DNA of 64,000 nucleotides from Demequina lignilytica. Its GTDB lineage: Bacteria > Actinomycetota > Actinomycetes > Actinomycetales > Demequinaceae. The stretch spans positions 1 through 64,000 of the forward strand of contig NZ_JAUHPX010000003.1 in the NCBI RefSeq assembly GCF_030418305.1, read 5' to 3'. Positions within the stretch are counted from its first letter, which is position 1; each line of letters begins with the position of its first letter. Shown in pieces: positions 8,101 to 18,811 of the stretch. The notes under the pieces were generated by a model. It did no database searches and was not told the DNA's origin. It was given only the letters and a program-made list of their open reading frames with translations. Both the position numbers and the translations under genes were made by a program.

Positions 8101-9678
8101 GGAGTCGACGGGGATCTGGACCTCGGAGACGTCCACCTGCTCGCCGGGCATCGCGACCCGCTCCACCAGTCGGGGGAGCTCGTCGCGGACCGCGGTCGCG
8201 GTGGTGGTCAGGCGGCGGAGCGGGACGGCGATGCGGCGCGCGATGAAGAACGCGAAGATCAGCGTCAGGGCGATGGCCACGCCCGCGAGCGCGGTCAGCA
8301 GGATCGCGGTGTTCCGCGCGGCGGTGGTCGACGACGACGCGATGTCGAGCGCGCGGTTGAAGATGTCGTCGCGGAGGGGCGTGTACTGCGCGGTCTCCTC
8401 GTCGACGCGGGCCGGCCAGTCGTCGCTCTGCGCCTGGACCAGCGAGGAGTCCAGACCGTTGGTGATGCGGTTGCGGATCGACTCGAACGACGACAGGCTC
8501 GACACGGACAGGTCGACCGAGGCACCGAACTCGGGCACGGTGATCGCGCCGCCGGGCACGCCGAGCGCGCTCTGCTGGGCGGTCTCGAGGCCGATGTTCG
8601 TGCGCTCGACGATGTTGCGGGAGGTCGCGGCGTCCGCACCGGCGAACACGCCGTTGCGGATCATGCGCTCGAAGGCGATCTCCTCGTACTGGAGGTCCTC
8701 GATGAAGGCGTCGATCGAGGCGAAGGCCTGCATGGCGGCCACCAGGTCCGTGTCCGGCGCCGCGATGGCGATGGCCGCGGTGGCCTGCTCGAACGCGGCG
8801 ATGATGTCCGAGTAGTAGGAGATCGCCTGCTGCGGCGTGACCTGGGCGGCCATGATGCCCGCGCGCAGGTCCGGGAGGCTGTCGCGGAGCTGGGAGCCCG
8901 CCTCGACGCCGGCGAGCGCCGCCGCGTTGTCCTCGGTGCGCTCGACCTCGGCGGCGGCCGCGGCGATCGCGTCGAGGCCGTTGTCGACGTCGACATACGT
9001 GGTCTCGAGGGTGGCCTGGTAGGCCTGCGGGGCCTGCAGCAGGTCGAGGTAGATCTCGGCCTCGCGCTCAACCGACTGCGTGAGGTAGACCAGCTTGAGC
9101 CCGAAGTCCAGGTCGTCGGCCATGGAGTCGCCGATCGCCTGCAGCTGCGCAACCACGTCGGCGTAGGAGTCCTGCTGCGCCTGGATCTCCTCCTCCGAGG
9201 GGAAGCCGAGCCACTCGCCGGCGGCGCTGGGCGGGGTGATGGTCAGCGCGTGCTGGGCGTCGAGCATGCCCTCGCCGGGGGTGCCGCCGAGCGCGGCGGT
9301 GACGTCCGCGACCACCTGCGCGGCGCGCTCCGCCTGGTCCTGGGCCTCCTCGGCCGTCTCAGCGTCGGAGCCGGCCTGTCCGGCCGCCTCCGCGAGCGCG
9401 CCGAACAGGGTCGCCGTCTCCACGGTCTGCGACCGCAGGCTCTCGCTCGCGACCTGGACGGTCTGGGCGTAGTTCACACCCGCGCGGCGCTCCGTCTGCA
9501 GGTCCTCCTTGACCACGCGGGAGATGCCCAGAGTCTCGATCAGCTGCTGCGCGTTGGCGTTGGTCTGGTAGGTCTGCACGTTGCTGAAGACGATGTAGCC
9601 CATCGTCGAGATGAGGAGCAGCACGGGCAGGGCGACGACGGCCACCAGCTTCCATCGGATGCTGACCTTCTGAAGCAT
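5158..9678 (-). CDS. cvnA: CvnA-type sensor kinase with nitrate/nitrite-sensing-like domain and long acidic Pro/Glu tail
   Basis: This 1506-residue membrane sensor heads the conservon. Order: transmembrane helix at about 12-32, a long extracellular helical domain of the nitrate/nitrite-sensor type (about 35-455), a second membrane helix (about 457-482, ending IARRIAVPLRRL), HAMP, then a degenerate kinase part with FALDHLATRMRRNSESL and an ATPase domain with ELLENATVFS and DTGIGM. From about residue 790 to 1410 the protein is a low-complexity Ala/Pro/Glu tail, ending in a basic and conserved C-terminal block (KRRKPAEVEPEVTPLDEE, then RNRFSSFYSG). GAGGGGAAGG precedes the ATG. The tail is long even for CvnA proteins. 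Ligand and output are unknown. A huge open frame on the opposite strand is a GC shadow. Confidence 0.92.
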   Translation of the reverse strand: MLQKVSIRWKLVAVVALPVLLLISTMGYIVFSNVQTYQTNANAQQLIETLGISRVVKEDLQTERRAGVNYAQTVQVASESLRSQTVETATLFGALAEAAGQAGSDAETAEEAQDQAERAAQVVADVTAALGGTPGEGMLDAQHALTITPPSAAGEWLGFPSEEEIQAQQDSYADVVAQLQAIGDSMADDLDFGLKLVYLTQSVEREAEIYLDLLQAPQAYQATLETTYVDVDNGLDAIAAAAAEVERTEDNAAALAGVEAGSQLRDSLPDLRAGIMAAQVTPQQAISYYSDIIAAFEQATAAIAIAAPDTDLVAAMQAFASIDAFIEDLQYEEIAFERMIRNGVFAGADAATSRNIVERTNIGLETAQQSALGVPGGAITVPEFGASVDLSVSSLSSFESIRNRITNGLDSSLVQAQSDDWPARVDEETAQYTPLRDDIFNRALDIASSSTTAARNTAILLTALAGVAIALTLIFAFFIARRIAVPLRRLTTTATAVRDELPRLVERVAMPGEQVDVSEVQIPVDSTDEVGRLAQAFNGVNAATLEIAREQAALRASISEMFVNVARRDQVLLNRQLSSIDEMERTEDDPNRLTKLFALDHLATRMRRNSESLLVLAGIDTGRRLRRAMPLSDVVRTASSEIELYERIDLDLVVDPSMHGHQALTAAHLFAELLENATVFSDPGSRVIIRTGRTAEGFTVEVIDTGIGMTAAELAEANSRVQSSAASEILGAQRLGLFVVGRIARRLGAQVAIASEEGKGTVATVLLPSELFEGAADEAPAADAVAPAGGYAPAAMVEGTQLSGRGADEPAAEAVPAEAAAPIPAPVDEDDSIPMPVGLDALIAADAAAAPEGVAVSGAELTEGTSASGLPSRRRRDDAAADKDGDERAVIGLPVRATAAQLSALEAESSAFTPTVPAAEVAPQTPEERAAMFRGFLPRREAEPGDQAEGVEQEALAVPGIEPDEAEEAAPEAPAATPSAAQLGGAFAAFDAIRRASADGHRAEAPAAAPEPVEPDPVAEVEPEVEPEPAGPALPSFAMPKLAVPIAPELEPEPEPAVEPEPGVAPVAEAAQPPVVESSSPLPTRRSLTNPSPEAAEPAAESPFARSPYGAPFAAAEPAPEVAPEPEPVQESAFAVPMLEPDEEQAFEAETVPSLEPDDAAPAEAAPVEDAPAAAPWLDAAAFGAAFGAAQAQTSPVEADAVEVEPEPVASVEPDVELEPEPQAFEAPPAPAPAAPGVESVALGEPIPAEVVPDQPSLDDLIAQASGEEAGRAGFFGRLFGRHRHDDAPAAPQVQRSAPFAPTSFEAPAEPEPAAAAPAFAPEPEPAPEPAPMSFTPAEGVAEAPVFEPRPAPAPAVEEEAPATASFTPEQLANPMGWEAAGQSAIAEADGDSGVYTPIIDTESPSGRSAADDEADLARDVFAELSSLSESRPKVEKTKAGLQKRRKPAEVEPEVTPLDEEVTLAHKERDAEAVRNRFSSFYSGTQRARSDAAELDLQAAPQHANE

Positions 9679-9851
9679 GGAACCTTCCCCTCATCAACGG
9701 TCCGTGCGACGCTCCGTCGCCATCTGCGGGCGGGCGCTCCCCTGGCTTATCGGCTCGAACCGGCCAAACCTGAGGCCCGCGCCTGCACGGACTGCAGTTT
9801 GAGAGGATAGTCGCGCACCTCTATGACGGAGAAAAGCCCAGGAGTGGTCGA

Positions 9852-10817
9852 ATGCGCGCAGCGGTCGTGTCCGATTCGGGCGACGATGCGGCATTTTCCC
9901 TGCTAGAACGGCCAGATCCGCGGTGCGGGCCCGATGACGCTGTGATGAGGATCACAGCCGCCGGCGTCAACCGCGCGGACATCCTGCAGCGACGCGGCCT
10001 CTACCCGCCGCCCCCCGGCGCCCCCGAGTGGCCCGGCCTCGAGGCCGCGGGGACGGTGGCCGAGGTGGGCGCCGCGGTGACGGGCTGGCGTCCCGGCGAC
10101 CGCGCGTGCGCGCTTCTGCCCGGCGGCGGCTACGCCGAGCGCGTGGCCGTCGACGCCTCGCTGCTGCTGCCCGTGCCTGCCGGCGTCACGGACGTCGAGG
10201 CCGCGTCCCTGGTCGAGGCCGCCTGCACCGTCGTGTCGAACCTCGACGCCGCGGGAGCGCGGGCCGGCGAGACGTTGCTCGTCCACGGCGGCTCGGGGGG
10301 CGTCGGCACGGCCGCGATCCAGATCGCGAAGGCGCGCGGGATGCGGGTGATCGCGACCGCGGGCGGAGCTGCGCGGGCGGGACGATGCGCGGCCCTGGGG
10401 GCCGATCACGCGCTCGATCACCGTGCGGGCGGCTGGGTGGACGAGGTCCGGGCGCTCGGCGGCGCCGACGTGATCCTCGACGTGGTGGGGGCGGCCTACC
10501 TCGCGGACAACGTCCGCGCGCTGCGGACCGGCGGACGTCTCGTGGTGATCGGCCTGCAGAAGGGCGCGCGGGCCGAGCTCGACCTGGGCGCCCTGCTCAC
10601 GAAGCGGGCGACCCTCCTCGGCACCACGCTGCGCGCCCGTCCGCTCGCCGAGCGCGCGGCGATCGTCGCGCGCGTGCGCGACGAGGTGTGGCCGCTGGTC
10701 CCGCGCATCGTCCGTCCCGTGGTCCACGCGACCTTCCCCCTCGCTCACGCGGGCGACGCGCATGCCGCGCTGGAGTCCGGCGAGGTGTTCGGCAAGGTGG
10801 TGCTGACGGTCCCCTGA
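9852..10817 (+). CDS. NAD(P)H:quinone oxidoreductase, PIG3/zinc-free MDR family
   Basis: This 321-residue cytosolic reductase belongs to the medium-chain dehydrogenase superfamily, quinone oxidoreductase branch. The N-terminal catalytic domain has AGVNRADILQRRGLYPPPPGAP, characteristic of PIG3-like enzymes (about residues 35-56), and the Rossmann domain has LLVHGGSGGVGTAAIQIAKARG (residues about 139-160, NADPH binding). No zinc-ligand cysteines are seen, as expected for quinone reductases. The start is ATG 9852 with AGGAG seven bases upstream. It is divergent from the conservon and ends four bases before the converging HAD gene. Substrate is probably a small quinone. Confidence 0.9.
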   Translation: MRAAVVSDSGDDAAFSLLERPDPRCGPDDAVMRITAAGVNRADILQRRGLYPPPPGAPEWPGLEAAGTVAEVGAAVTGWRPGDRACALLPGGGYAERVAVDASLLLPVPAGVTDVEAASLVEAACTVVSNLDAAGARAGETLLVHGGSGGVGTAAIQIAKARGMRVIATAGGAARAGRCAALGADHALDHRAGGWVDEVRALGGADVILDVVGAAYLADNVRALRTGGRLVVIGLQKGARAELDLGALLTKRATLLGTTLRARPLAERAAIVARVRDEVWPLVPRIVRPVVHATFPLAHAGDAHAALESGEVFGKVVLTVP

Positions 10818-10821
10818 GGGG

Positions 10822-11676
10822 CTACAGGACCGCGAGCCGCTCGGGGTCGATGAGCCGGTTGAGCACGGTCAGGATCCCGTCCTCCTCGACCGAGCCGACC
10901 ACTTCGTCCGCGACCCGCTGCACGTGCTCGGGGGCCGTGCCCATCGCGGCGGACTGGCCGGCCCACTCGAGCATGTCGATGTCGTTGTTGCCGTCGCCGA
11001 CCGCGACGGTGTGGTCCGGGTACACGCCCAGGTGGCGGCGCAGCGCCTCGAGCGCCGACGCCTTGGACACGCCGGGGGGCGTGAGGTCGAGCCACGCCGA
11101 CCAGCCGACCGCGTAGGTCACGTCGTTGAGCCCGATCCGGTGCACCAGGTCGTCGAAGTGGCTCACGTCGACGCCGGGGGCGCGCACCACCACGCGGGTG
11201 GCCTCGTCGTGGCAGAGCTCCTCGAAGTCCTCGACCACGCGCTGGCGGCCCATCAGCTCGCCGTCGGGGAAGGGGCGGTTGACCAGGAAGCCCACGCCCA
11301 GGTCCTCGACCGCGTAGTACGCGTCGGGGAGCTCGCTGCGGACCAGCTCGAGCGCCGCGCGCGGGTTGAAGGTGACCTTCTCGATGATGTCGTAGCCGCC
11401 CGGGTGCGCCGGGTTGAGCTTCACGGTGACCGCCCCGTTGGAGCACACCGCGAAGCCGCGACGAATGCCGAGGCGCTCGGCCACCGGCATCATCCCGACG
11501 ATGTTGCGGCCGGTCGCGAGGATCACATGGTTGCGGCACATGCGGGCGCGCTCCACGGCATCGACCACGGTGCCGGAGATCTCGCCGCCCCAGTGCATGA
11601 GCGTGCCGTCGATGTCGAGGCCCACGAGGCGCCAGGTGTCGGGGGTGAGCGGGGGCCGCATCTCGTCGGGCTTCAT
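10822..11676 (-). CDS. HAD-superfamily hydrolase, Cof/IIB type
   Basis: This phosphatase of about 284 residues has the HAD motif I GLDIDGTL near residue 19, a Cof-type cap in the middle, and the motif III/IV region VAVGDGNNDIDMLEWAG near residue 227, where Asp residues bind magnesium. Such enzymes hydrolyse sugar phosphates or flavin/pyridoxal phosphates; the substrate here is not evident. The ATG at 11676 lies 14 bases after the serS stop and has little ribosome site of its own, so it is probably translated by coupling to serS. It converges with the quinone reductase gene. Confidence 0.88.
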   Translation of the reverse strand: MKPDEMRPPLTPDTWRLVGLDIDGTLMHWGGEISGTVVDAVERARMCRNHVILATGRNIVGMMPVAERLGIRRGFAVCSNGAVTVKLNPAHPGGYDIIEKVTFNPRAALELVRSELPDAYYAVEDLGVGFLVNRPFPDGELMGRQRVVEDFEELCHDEATRVVVRAPGVDVSHFDDLVHRIGLNDVTYAVGWSAWLDLTPPGVSKASALEALRRHLGVYPDHTVAVGDGNNDIDMLEWAGQSAAMGTAPEHVQRVADEVVGSVEEDGILTVLNRLIDPERLAVL

Positions 11677-11689
11677 GGGCGGGCGGCGC

Positions 11690-12961
11690 TCAGCGCACCG
11701 GCTCCAGCACCTCGAGTCCGCCCAGGTAGGGACGCAGGACGGGCGGCACATGGACCGAGCCGTCGGCCTGCTGGTGGTTCTCCAGCAGCGCCACCAGCCA
11801 GCGGGTGGTGCCGATGGTGCCGTTGACGGTCGCGACGGGCTCGTTGCCGTCCTCGCGGCGCTCGCGGATCGCGAGTCGACGCGCCTGGAACGTGGTGCAG
11901 TTCGAGGTCGACGTGACCTCCATCCAGCGCTCCTGGGACGGCAGCCACGCCTCGCAGTCGAACTTGCGGGCGGCGCTCGAGCCGAGGTCGCCGGCCGCCG
12001 TGTCGATCACGCGGTACGGCAGCTCGAGGGCCTGCAGCATCCGCTCCTCGGTCTCGAGGAAGCGCGCGTGCTCCGCGGCGGCGTCCTCCGGACGGCAGTA
12101 GCTGAACATCTCGACCTTGTGGAACTGGTGCACGCGGATGATGCCGCGGGTGTCCCGGCCGGCCGATCCCGCCTCGCGGCGGTAGCAGGCGCTCCAGCCG
12201 GCGTACCGCAGGGGGCCGTCCGCGAGGTCGAGGATCTCGCCCGAGTGGTAGCCCGCGAGCGCCACCTCGGAGGTGCCCGTGAGGTACAGGTCGTCGCGCT
12301 CGAGCCGGTAGATCTCGTCGGCGTGCTTGCCCAGGAAGCCGGTGCCGGCCATCACCTCGGGGCGGACCAGCGTGGGCGTCATCATGGGGCTGAAGCCCGC
12401 CTCGAGCGCGGTCTGCATCGCCGCATTGAGCACGGCCAGCTCGAGACGCGCGCCGATGCCCGTGAGGAAGTAGAAGCGTGCGCCCGACACCTTGGCGCCG
12501 CGCTCCATGTCGATCGCCTTGAGCCCCTCGCCGATCGCGAGGTGGTCCTGCACGTCGATGCCCTCGGCGGCGAGGTCGCGCGGCGCGCCGACGGTCTTGA
12601 CCACCGTGTAGTCGTCCTCGCCGCCGGCGGGGACGCCGGGCTCCGGGATGTTGCCGAGCGACCGGGCGAGCTCGACCGCCTGGGCGGCCGCCGCATCGGC
12701 GCCCGCCTGGAGCTCCTTCACGCGGGCCGCGAGCGCCTTGGTGCGCGCGAGCAGCGCCTGCTTCTCCTCGCCCTGGGCGCGGGCGACGTCCTTGCCGATC
12801 GACTTCTGCTCGGCGCGCGCGGTCTCGAACTCCTGCAGCGCGGCGCGGTGGGCGGCGTCGGCCGCGAGCACCCGGTCCACCACGGACGGGTCGTCGCCCC
12901 GGGCCACCTGGCTGGCCCTCACGACGTCGGGGGTGGAGCGCAGCAGCTTGAGGTCGATCAT
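11690..12961 (-). CDS. serS: Serine--tRNA ligase
   Basis: This 423-residue class II synthetase charges tRNA-Ser. The N-terminal part (residues 1-110) is the antiparallel coiled-coil tRNA-binding arm, rich in Ala, Arg and Glu. The catalytic core shows motif 2 ([22 protein letters not shown], about residues 254-275) and motif 3 near [18 protein letters not shown]. Length is normal. ATG 12961 is chosen over an upstream ATG because a TAGACT -10 element ends seven bases before it, giving a leaderless mRNA, and because the protein then starts MIDLKLLR as in other SerRS. Two tRNA-Ser genes lie 9 kb away. Confidence 0.97.
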   Translation of the reverse strand: MIDLKLLRSTPDVVRASQVARGDDPSVVDRVLAADAAHRAALQEFETARAEQKSIGKDVARAQGEEKQALLARTKALAARVKELQAGADAAAAQAVELARSLGNIPEPGVPAGGEDDYTVVKTVGAPRDLAAEGIDVQDHLAIGEGLKAIDMERGAKVSGARFYFLTGIGARLELAVLNAAMQTALEAGFSPMMTPTLVRPEVMAGTGFLGKHADEIYRLERDDLYLTGTSEVALAGYHSGEILDLADGPLRYAGWSACYRREAGSAGRDTRGIIRVHQFHKVEMFSYCRPEDAAAEHARFLETEERMLQALELPYRVIDTAAGDLGSSAARKFDCEAWLPSQERWMEVTSTSNCTTFQARRLAIRERREDGNEPVATVNGTIGTTRWLVALLENHQQADGSVHVPPVLRPYLGGLEVLEPVR

Positions 12962-12999
12962 GCGCGCAAGTCTATCGACGCCCGACATAGGCTCTCCTC

Positions 13000-14181
13000 A
13001 TGCCGGCCTTGGTGATCGCGCTCGTCGCGCTGGCGCTCGCCATCGCGGCGCTGTCGCTGGCCATCGCCATGACGCGCCGCATCGGGCTGCGCGACCCCGT
13101 GGCCGTGCCGCCGCTGTGGAGGCGCGTGCTGCGGATCCGGCCGCTGCCGGCCATGGACCTGGGCGCCGCGACCGAGCGCTCGGACCGCCAGGAGCGGGTG
13201 GCGTTCATCGCGAACCCCACGAAGGCGAACGTCGCGGAGCTGCGCGAGCAGGCGCTCCGGGCCTGCGCGATCCGCTACCTGCCGCAGCCCATGTGGCTGT
13301 ACACGACCCCGGACGATCCCGGGGTCGGTCAGGCGCGCGAGGCGCTCGCGGCCGGCGCGGACCTCGTGGTGGCGGTGGGCGGCGACGGCACGGTGCGCGC
13401 GGTCGCCGAGGCGCTCGCGGGGACCGGGGTGCCGATGGGGATCCTGCCGCTGGGCACCGGCAACCTGTTCGCGCGCAACCTCGACCTGCCGCTCGACGAC
13501 CCGGCGGCGCTGCTGCGCACGGTGCTCGAGGGTGGCGAGCGCCTGTCCGACGTGGGCTGGCTCGAGCTGGTGCGGTCCCCGGACGGGGAGGGCGAGGGCG
13601 ACCGTCACATCTTCCTGGTGATCGCGGGAGCGGGGCTCGACGCGGAGATGGTCGCCGGCGCCACCGACCAGCTCAAGCGGCGGCTCGGCTGGCTGGCCTA
13701 CTTCTTCGCGGCCGCGCGGCACCTGGGCAAGCGCATGGACGCCACCATCGCGGTCGACGCGGAGCCGCCCGCCGAGTCGACCATGCGTACGGTGCTGCTG
13801 GCGAACGTCGGGCGGCTGCCCGCCGGGCTCCGGCTGATCCCCGACGCCTCCTTCGACGACGGCCGCATCGATGTCGCGGCCATCGACGCCCGCGGCGGCC
13901 TGGTCGGCTGGACCGAGCTGTTCGGGGTGGTGGTAGCGAAGAGCTCCGGGATCCGGGAGCCGTGGCTCCTCAGCGTGCTCCAGACGTCGCGGATCGACTA
14001 CGCGACCGGCGAACGCATCGACATCCGGATCCGCGAGCCGCAGAACGTGCAGGTCGACGGGGAGTCGATGGGTCGCGCGACACGGCTGCGCGCCTCGGTC
14101 CAGGCGGGGGCGCTCACGCTGCGGGTGCCGAGGTCGTCGCTCCCGGATCCGAGCCCGACCGCCGGGGACCCGCCGGACTGA
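13000..14181 (+). CDS. Diacylglycerol kinase-family lipid kinase
   Basis: This 393-residue protein has an N-terminal hydrophobic helix (about residues 3-25) that probably anchors it to the membrane, then a DAGK catalytic domain: VAFIANPTKAN near residue 67, the ATP-binding VAVGGDGTVRAVAEAL near 126, and LPLGTGNLFARNLDLP near 149. The C-terminal sandwich ends in VQVDGESMG, as in bacterial DgkB/YegS-type kinases. It phosphorylates a lipid alcohol such as diacylglycerol; exact substrate unknown. TAGGCT six bases before the ATG implies a leaderless transcript. It is divergent from serS with only 38 bases between. Confidence 0.9.
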   Translation: MPALVIALVALALAIAALSLAIAMTRRIGLRDPVAVPPLWRRVLRIRPLPAMDLGAATERSDRQERVAFIANPTKANVAELREQALRACAIRYLPQPMWLYTTPDDPGVGQAREALAAGADLVVAVGGDGTVRAVAEALAGTGVPMGILPLGTGNLFARNLDLPLDDPAALLRTVLEGGERLSDVGWLELVRSPDGEGEGDRHIFLVIAGAGLDAEMVAGATDQLKRRLGWLAYFFAAARHLGKRMDATIAVDAEPPAESTMRTVLLANVGRLPAGLRLIPDASFDDGRIDVAAIDARGGLVGWTELFGVVVAKSSGIREPWLLSVLQTSRIDYATGERIDIRIREPQNVQVDGESMGRATRLRASVQAGALTLRVPRSSLPDPSPTAGDPPD

Positions 14182-14190
14182 GCCGCGCGC

Positions 14191-15123
14191 TCAGCGCCTG
14201 CCGGCGCGCAGGCCCTGCACCCAGGACCGCGCGTCCGCGAACTCCTGCTCGGAGGTGCCGGGCGCGACCGGGGTCGGGTAGCCGGTGGCGGCGGGGTACG
14301 AGCCCAGGAAGATCACGGTCGGGTTGGTCCGCTTGAGGCCCACCAGGGCCTCCGCCATGCGCGGCTCGTCGATGTGGCCGAGCGCGTCGATCGAGAAGGA
14401 GTACTCGCCGGGCCGGTCGGAGCGCGGGCGGCTCTCGATGCGCGACAGGTTGACGCCGCGCGCCGCGAACTGCTCGAGCATCGACAGCAGCGCGCCCGCC
14501 CGGTCGTCGGGGAGGTGCACCACGAGCGTCGTCTTGTCGGCACCGGTCGCCGACGGGACCGCGGCGGGCCGGCCGACCTTCACGAACCTGGTCGCGGCGT
14601 GAGGGTTGTCCGCCACCCCGGACGCGAGCACCTCGAGGCCGAGCGACACGCCCACCCCCGGCGGGGCCAGCGCCGCGTCGAACGGCGCGTCGCCCGTGGC
14701 GAGCTCGCGGGCGGCGGCCGCGTTGGACGATGCGGGGATCTGCGCGGCGCCGGGAAGGCGCTGGGCGAGCCACCGCCGGCACTGGTTGAGACCGTGGGAG
14801 TGGGCGGCCACCGCGGTGATGTCCTCGAGCGCCGTCCCGGGACGGGCGACGAGCTCGAAGGAGACGGCGAGCACCACCTCGCCCAGGATCGCGAGGGGGC
14901 TGCCCTCGGCGAGGGTGTCGAGCGTCGCCGTCACGCCGCCCTCGACGGTGTTCTCGATCGCGACCACGGCGAAGTCGGCATCGCCGCCGCGGACCGCCGA
15001 GAGCGCCGCCGGCACATCGATGACGGGCGTCGCCTCGATCTCGGCCGGGTCCACCATCGCGCGCAGGGCGGCCTCCGTGAACGTGCCGGACGGCCCCAGA
15101 TAGGCGTAGCGCGGTGCGGTCAC
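14191..15123 (-). CDS. pheA: Prephenate dehydratase
   Basis: This 310-residue monofunctional enzyme converts prephenate to phenylpyruvate in phenylalanine synthesis. The catalytic domain starts [17 protein letters not shown], has the conserved PIENT-like [10 protein letters not shown] near residue 56, and carries NPHAATRF (the essential Thr-Arg-Phe) near residue 172. A C-terminal ACT domain (residues about 195-285) has [24 protein letters not shown], the ESRP motif used for phenylalanine feedback. No chorismate mutase domain is fused. The GTG start overlaps the stop of the upstream glycosyltransferase gene by four bases (GTGA), so the two are co-translated. Confidence 0.96.
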   Translation of the reverse strand: MTAPRYAYLGPSGTFTEAALRAMVDPAEIEATPVIDVPAALSAVRGGDADFAVVAIENTVEGGVTATLDTLAEGSPLAILGEVVLAVSFELVARPGTALEDITAVAAHSHGLNQCRRWLAQRLPGAAQIPASSNAAAARELATGDAPFDAALAPPGVGVSLGLEVLASGVADNPHAATRFVKVGRPAAVPSATGADKTTLVVHLPDDRAGALLSMLEQFAARGVNLSRIESRPRSDRPGEYSFSIDALGHIDEPRMAEALVGLKRTNPTVIFLGSYPAATGYPTPVAPGTSEQEFADARSWVQGLRAGRR

Positions 15124-15971
15124 CGGTCCTCCTTCGCGGTCGCGGCCTCCCCCCGTGCGGGATGGAGGCGCCGGTCGACGGACGCGCGCGTGGACGATGC
15201 GGTGCTCCTGAGGCGCCGCGAGCTCACGGCCGTCAGCACCTCACGGTACCGGTTGGCCCGTGCGAGCATGGTGCGCTCGTCGGCGGCGTGGCCCTTGTGC
15301 CGGATCTCGCATTCGACCTCGGTGATGGTGAGACCCGCCTGCAGCACGTCCAGCGTCATCGCGGCCTCGAGCCCCGCGCCCCGCGCGAGCGGCATCGCGA
15401 CCTCGAGCGCCTCGCGCGTGACGCAGCGGATCCGGCCCAGCGGCTGACGCGGCGACCACCCGGTCGCCCGCTCGACGGCGGTGCGCGCGATGCCGGACGG
15501 CATGCCCTGCGCGATCTCCTGCGCCTCGGTGAGCGCGACCGCGAGGTCGCACACGCCCTCGAGGACGGCGGGCACCAGCGGGGCGGCGCCGATCGCGTGG
15601 TGGCCCAGGTTCCCGTCGAGCATGAGGATCGCGCGGGGGGTGGCCCCCGGCTCGTCACGCATCGCGATCACGGACGCGCCCGTCTCCACGGCCGCGCTGC
15701 GACCGCGGATGTGCGGGTGGCGCACCACCACCGCGCCCGCGTTGCGCGCCAGGTCCTGCGTGTTGTCCGTCGAGCCGTCGTCGACCACGAGCACCAGGTC
15801 CACGCCGGGGATGGCGAGCGCGGCCCGCACCGTCGCGGCGATGCGCCGCGCCTGGTCGTGCGCCACGATCAGCGCGGCCACCGCCGGGCCGCGCGGCGGC
15901 GTGCCGCGGCGGCCGCGGGACCCGCGTGGGGACCTCCGCGGACGCTGCTCGGACGCGGCGCTCTCGGACAC
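15120..15971 (-). CDS. Family 2 glycosyltransferase
   Basis: This 283-residue soluble GT-A type glycosyltransferase begins with a basic tail of about 30 residues, then [41 protein letters not shown] and the metal-site region [11 protein letters not shown] in place of a canonical DXD. It resembles glucosyl-3-phosphoglycerate synthase or polyprenyl-phosphate glycosyltransferases, but no membrane helices are present and the acceptor cannot be named. The GTG start at 15971 follows TAGGCT by six bases, a leaderless arrangement. It is the first gene of a two-gene unit with pheA; no functional link is obvious. Confidence 0.82.
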   Translation of the reverse strand: MSESAASEQRPRRSPRGSRGRRGTPPRGPAVAALIVAHDQARRIAATVRAALAIPGVDLVLVVDDGSTDNTQDLARNAGAVVVRHPHIRGRSAAVETGASVIAMRDEPGATPRAILMLDGNLGHHAIGAAPLVPAVLEGVCDLAVALTEAQEIAQGMPSGIARTAVERATGWSPRQPLGRIRCVTREALEVAMPLARGAGLEAAMTLDVLQAGLTITEVECEIRHKGHAADERTMLARANRYREVLTAVSSRRLRSTASSTRASVDRRLHPARGEAATAKEDR

Positions 15972-16005
15972 GTGGCAAGCCTAGCGATACGTGGCGAAGT
16001 CGCGA

Positions 16006-16034
16006 ACCGTTCTTTGCCTCGCCGTGACCGTTCT
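16006..16034 (+). promoter_or_regulatory. Direct repeat ACCGTTCT upstream of pgm
   Basis: ACCGTTCT occurs at 16006-16013 and 16027-16034, exactly 21 bp apart, about two helical turns, in the 123-bp spacer between the divergent glycosyltransferase and pgm genes. The spacing suits a dimeric activator or repressor. The binding factor is unknown and the site is only a candidate. Confidence 0.3.
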
Positions 16035-16094
16035 GTGACTCCCGGTCGGGGCGATCACTGGCCGCCTCGGCCCCGGGGTGGAAGAGTGGACCCC

Positions 16095-17771
<1,677 letters not shown>

Positions 17772-17774
17772 CCG

Positions 17775-17993
17775 GTGGCGACCGAGCCCGAGCTGCCGGA
17801 GCCCGACTTCGAGCCGCGTCCCGAGACGACCTCCTTCGCGGTGGTCGAGGAGGTGGCGGAGACCATCGTCGCCGTGGAGGCGCTCCAGGACGGGCCGACT
17901 GCGAGCCCGGAGCTGGAGAGGGCCGCGCAGGAGGCGGCGGTGTACGCGCGTGAGCAGGGCATCGACGGCCCGCCCGACGACCTGGACGGCTGA
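17775..17993 (+). CDS. Small acidic hypothetical protein
   Basis: This 72-residue protein is strongly acidic and rich in Glu, Pro and Asp, with a short central helix (SFAVVEEVAETIVAVEALQ) and no membrane segment or cysteine. I do not recognise a family. GTG 17775 begins three bases after the pgm stop and has GGAGGG eight bases upstream inside the pgm end, so it is translationally coupled to pgm. Codon use matches its neighbours. A helper or regulator of the mutase is possible only by position. Confidence 0.65.
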   Translation: MATEPELPEPDFEPRPETTSFAVVEEVAETIVAVEALQDGPTASPELERAAQEAAVYAREQGIDGPPDDLDG

Positions 17994-18042
17994 CCCGTCG
18001 CGCCTCCACAGGCGGCGCCCGGCACCGTGCCACCCTGTGCGC

Positions 18043-18777
18043 ATGACGGCCGTCCTCCGCATCGGCGCGCTGACGCTCCTCGCGCTGACGCTGAGCGCCT
18101 GCATGCGGTTCTCCGCCGACCTGCGGATCGCCGAGGACGGCACGGTCGACGGCGAGTACGTGGTGGCGCTCCAGGAGGGAGCCGGCGCCGCGCTCGGCGG
18201 ATCGGATCGCGAGGCGTCCCTGCAGATCCTCGAGGAGTCGGGGCTGCTCGACCCCCTGACGGACATCCGGGAGCACGGCTTCGCGGCCGACGGCCTGGCC
18301 GGCACGGAGGTCACCTTCCGCAACCAGCCGGTGGAGGCCCTCGCGCCCACCGCCGACCGTTTCGGCGTGACCCGCGAGGGCGACGAGTACGTCGTGTCCG
18401 GCCGCGCCTCGGCGATCAGCGAGGAGGACGCGGACTCGCTCGAGGGTGCGGAGCTCACCGTCTCGATCACCTTCCCCGGGCCCGTGTCGGAGGCCAACGG
18501 CACGGTCGACGGGACCACCGTGACGTGGGACCTGGTCGGCGGCCCCGAGGAGCTGACGGCGCGCGCGTCCGCGCTCCGGACCACGTCCCCGGTGCCGGCG
18601 GTGCTGACGACGCTCGTGGTGCTGGGTGCGGCGGGAGCCGCGGCGGTGGCCGCGCGCCGCGCCGAGGTGGTGCGCCGGCAGGGCCTCCGGCGGGCCACGC
18701 GGGGCGCCGTCCCGGCACCCGCCACGCGACCCGTCGGAGCCTCCCCGGCGCGTCCCGCCGGACCCCGCCGACCCTAG
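18043..18777 (+). CDS. LppM-like lipoprotein, copy 1 of 3
   Basis: This 244-residue envelope protein has a signal peptide ending in the lipobox TLSAC (Cys20), an extracytoplasmic LppM domain, and a C-terminal membrane helix (about residues 188-210, PAVLTTLVVLGAAGAAAVAA) followed by a basic Pro/Arg tail. The region VSITFPGPVSEANG, then VDGTTVTWDL, matches the mycobacterial LppM (Rv2171) domain as I remember it. It is thus held at the membrane by both lipid and helix. The function of the family is poorly defined. It is followed by two paralogues in the same direction. Confidence 0.82.
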   Translation: MTAVLRIGALTLLALTLSACMRFSADLRIAEDGTVDGEYVVALQEGAGAALGGSDREASLQILEESGLLDPLTDIREHGFAADGLAGTEVTFRNQPVEALAPTADRFGVTREGDEYVVSGRASAISEEDADSLEGAELTVSITFPGPVSEANGTVDGTTVTWDLVGGPEELTARASALRTTSPVPAVLTTLVVLGAAGAAAVAARRAEVVRRQGLRRATRGAVPAPATRPVGASPARPAGPRRP

Positions 18778-18811
18778 CGTCGCTCCTGCTACCTGTGGCA
18801 GGGTGACGGCC

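Noticed and set aside
4021..9810. A 1929-codon open frame opposite the conservon genes
   Set aside because: It lies antisense to cvnA-D, is composed of Arg/Gly/Leu/His-rich low-complexity sequence typical of GC-rich shadows, has no recognisable domain and no start signal.
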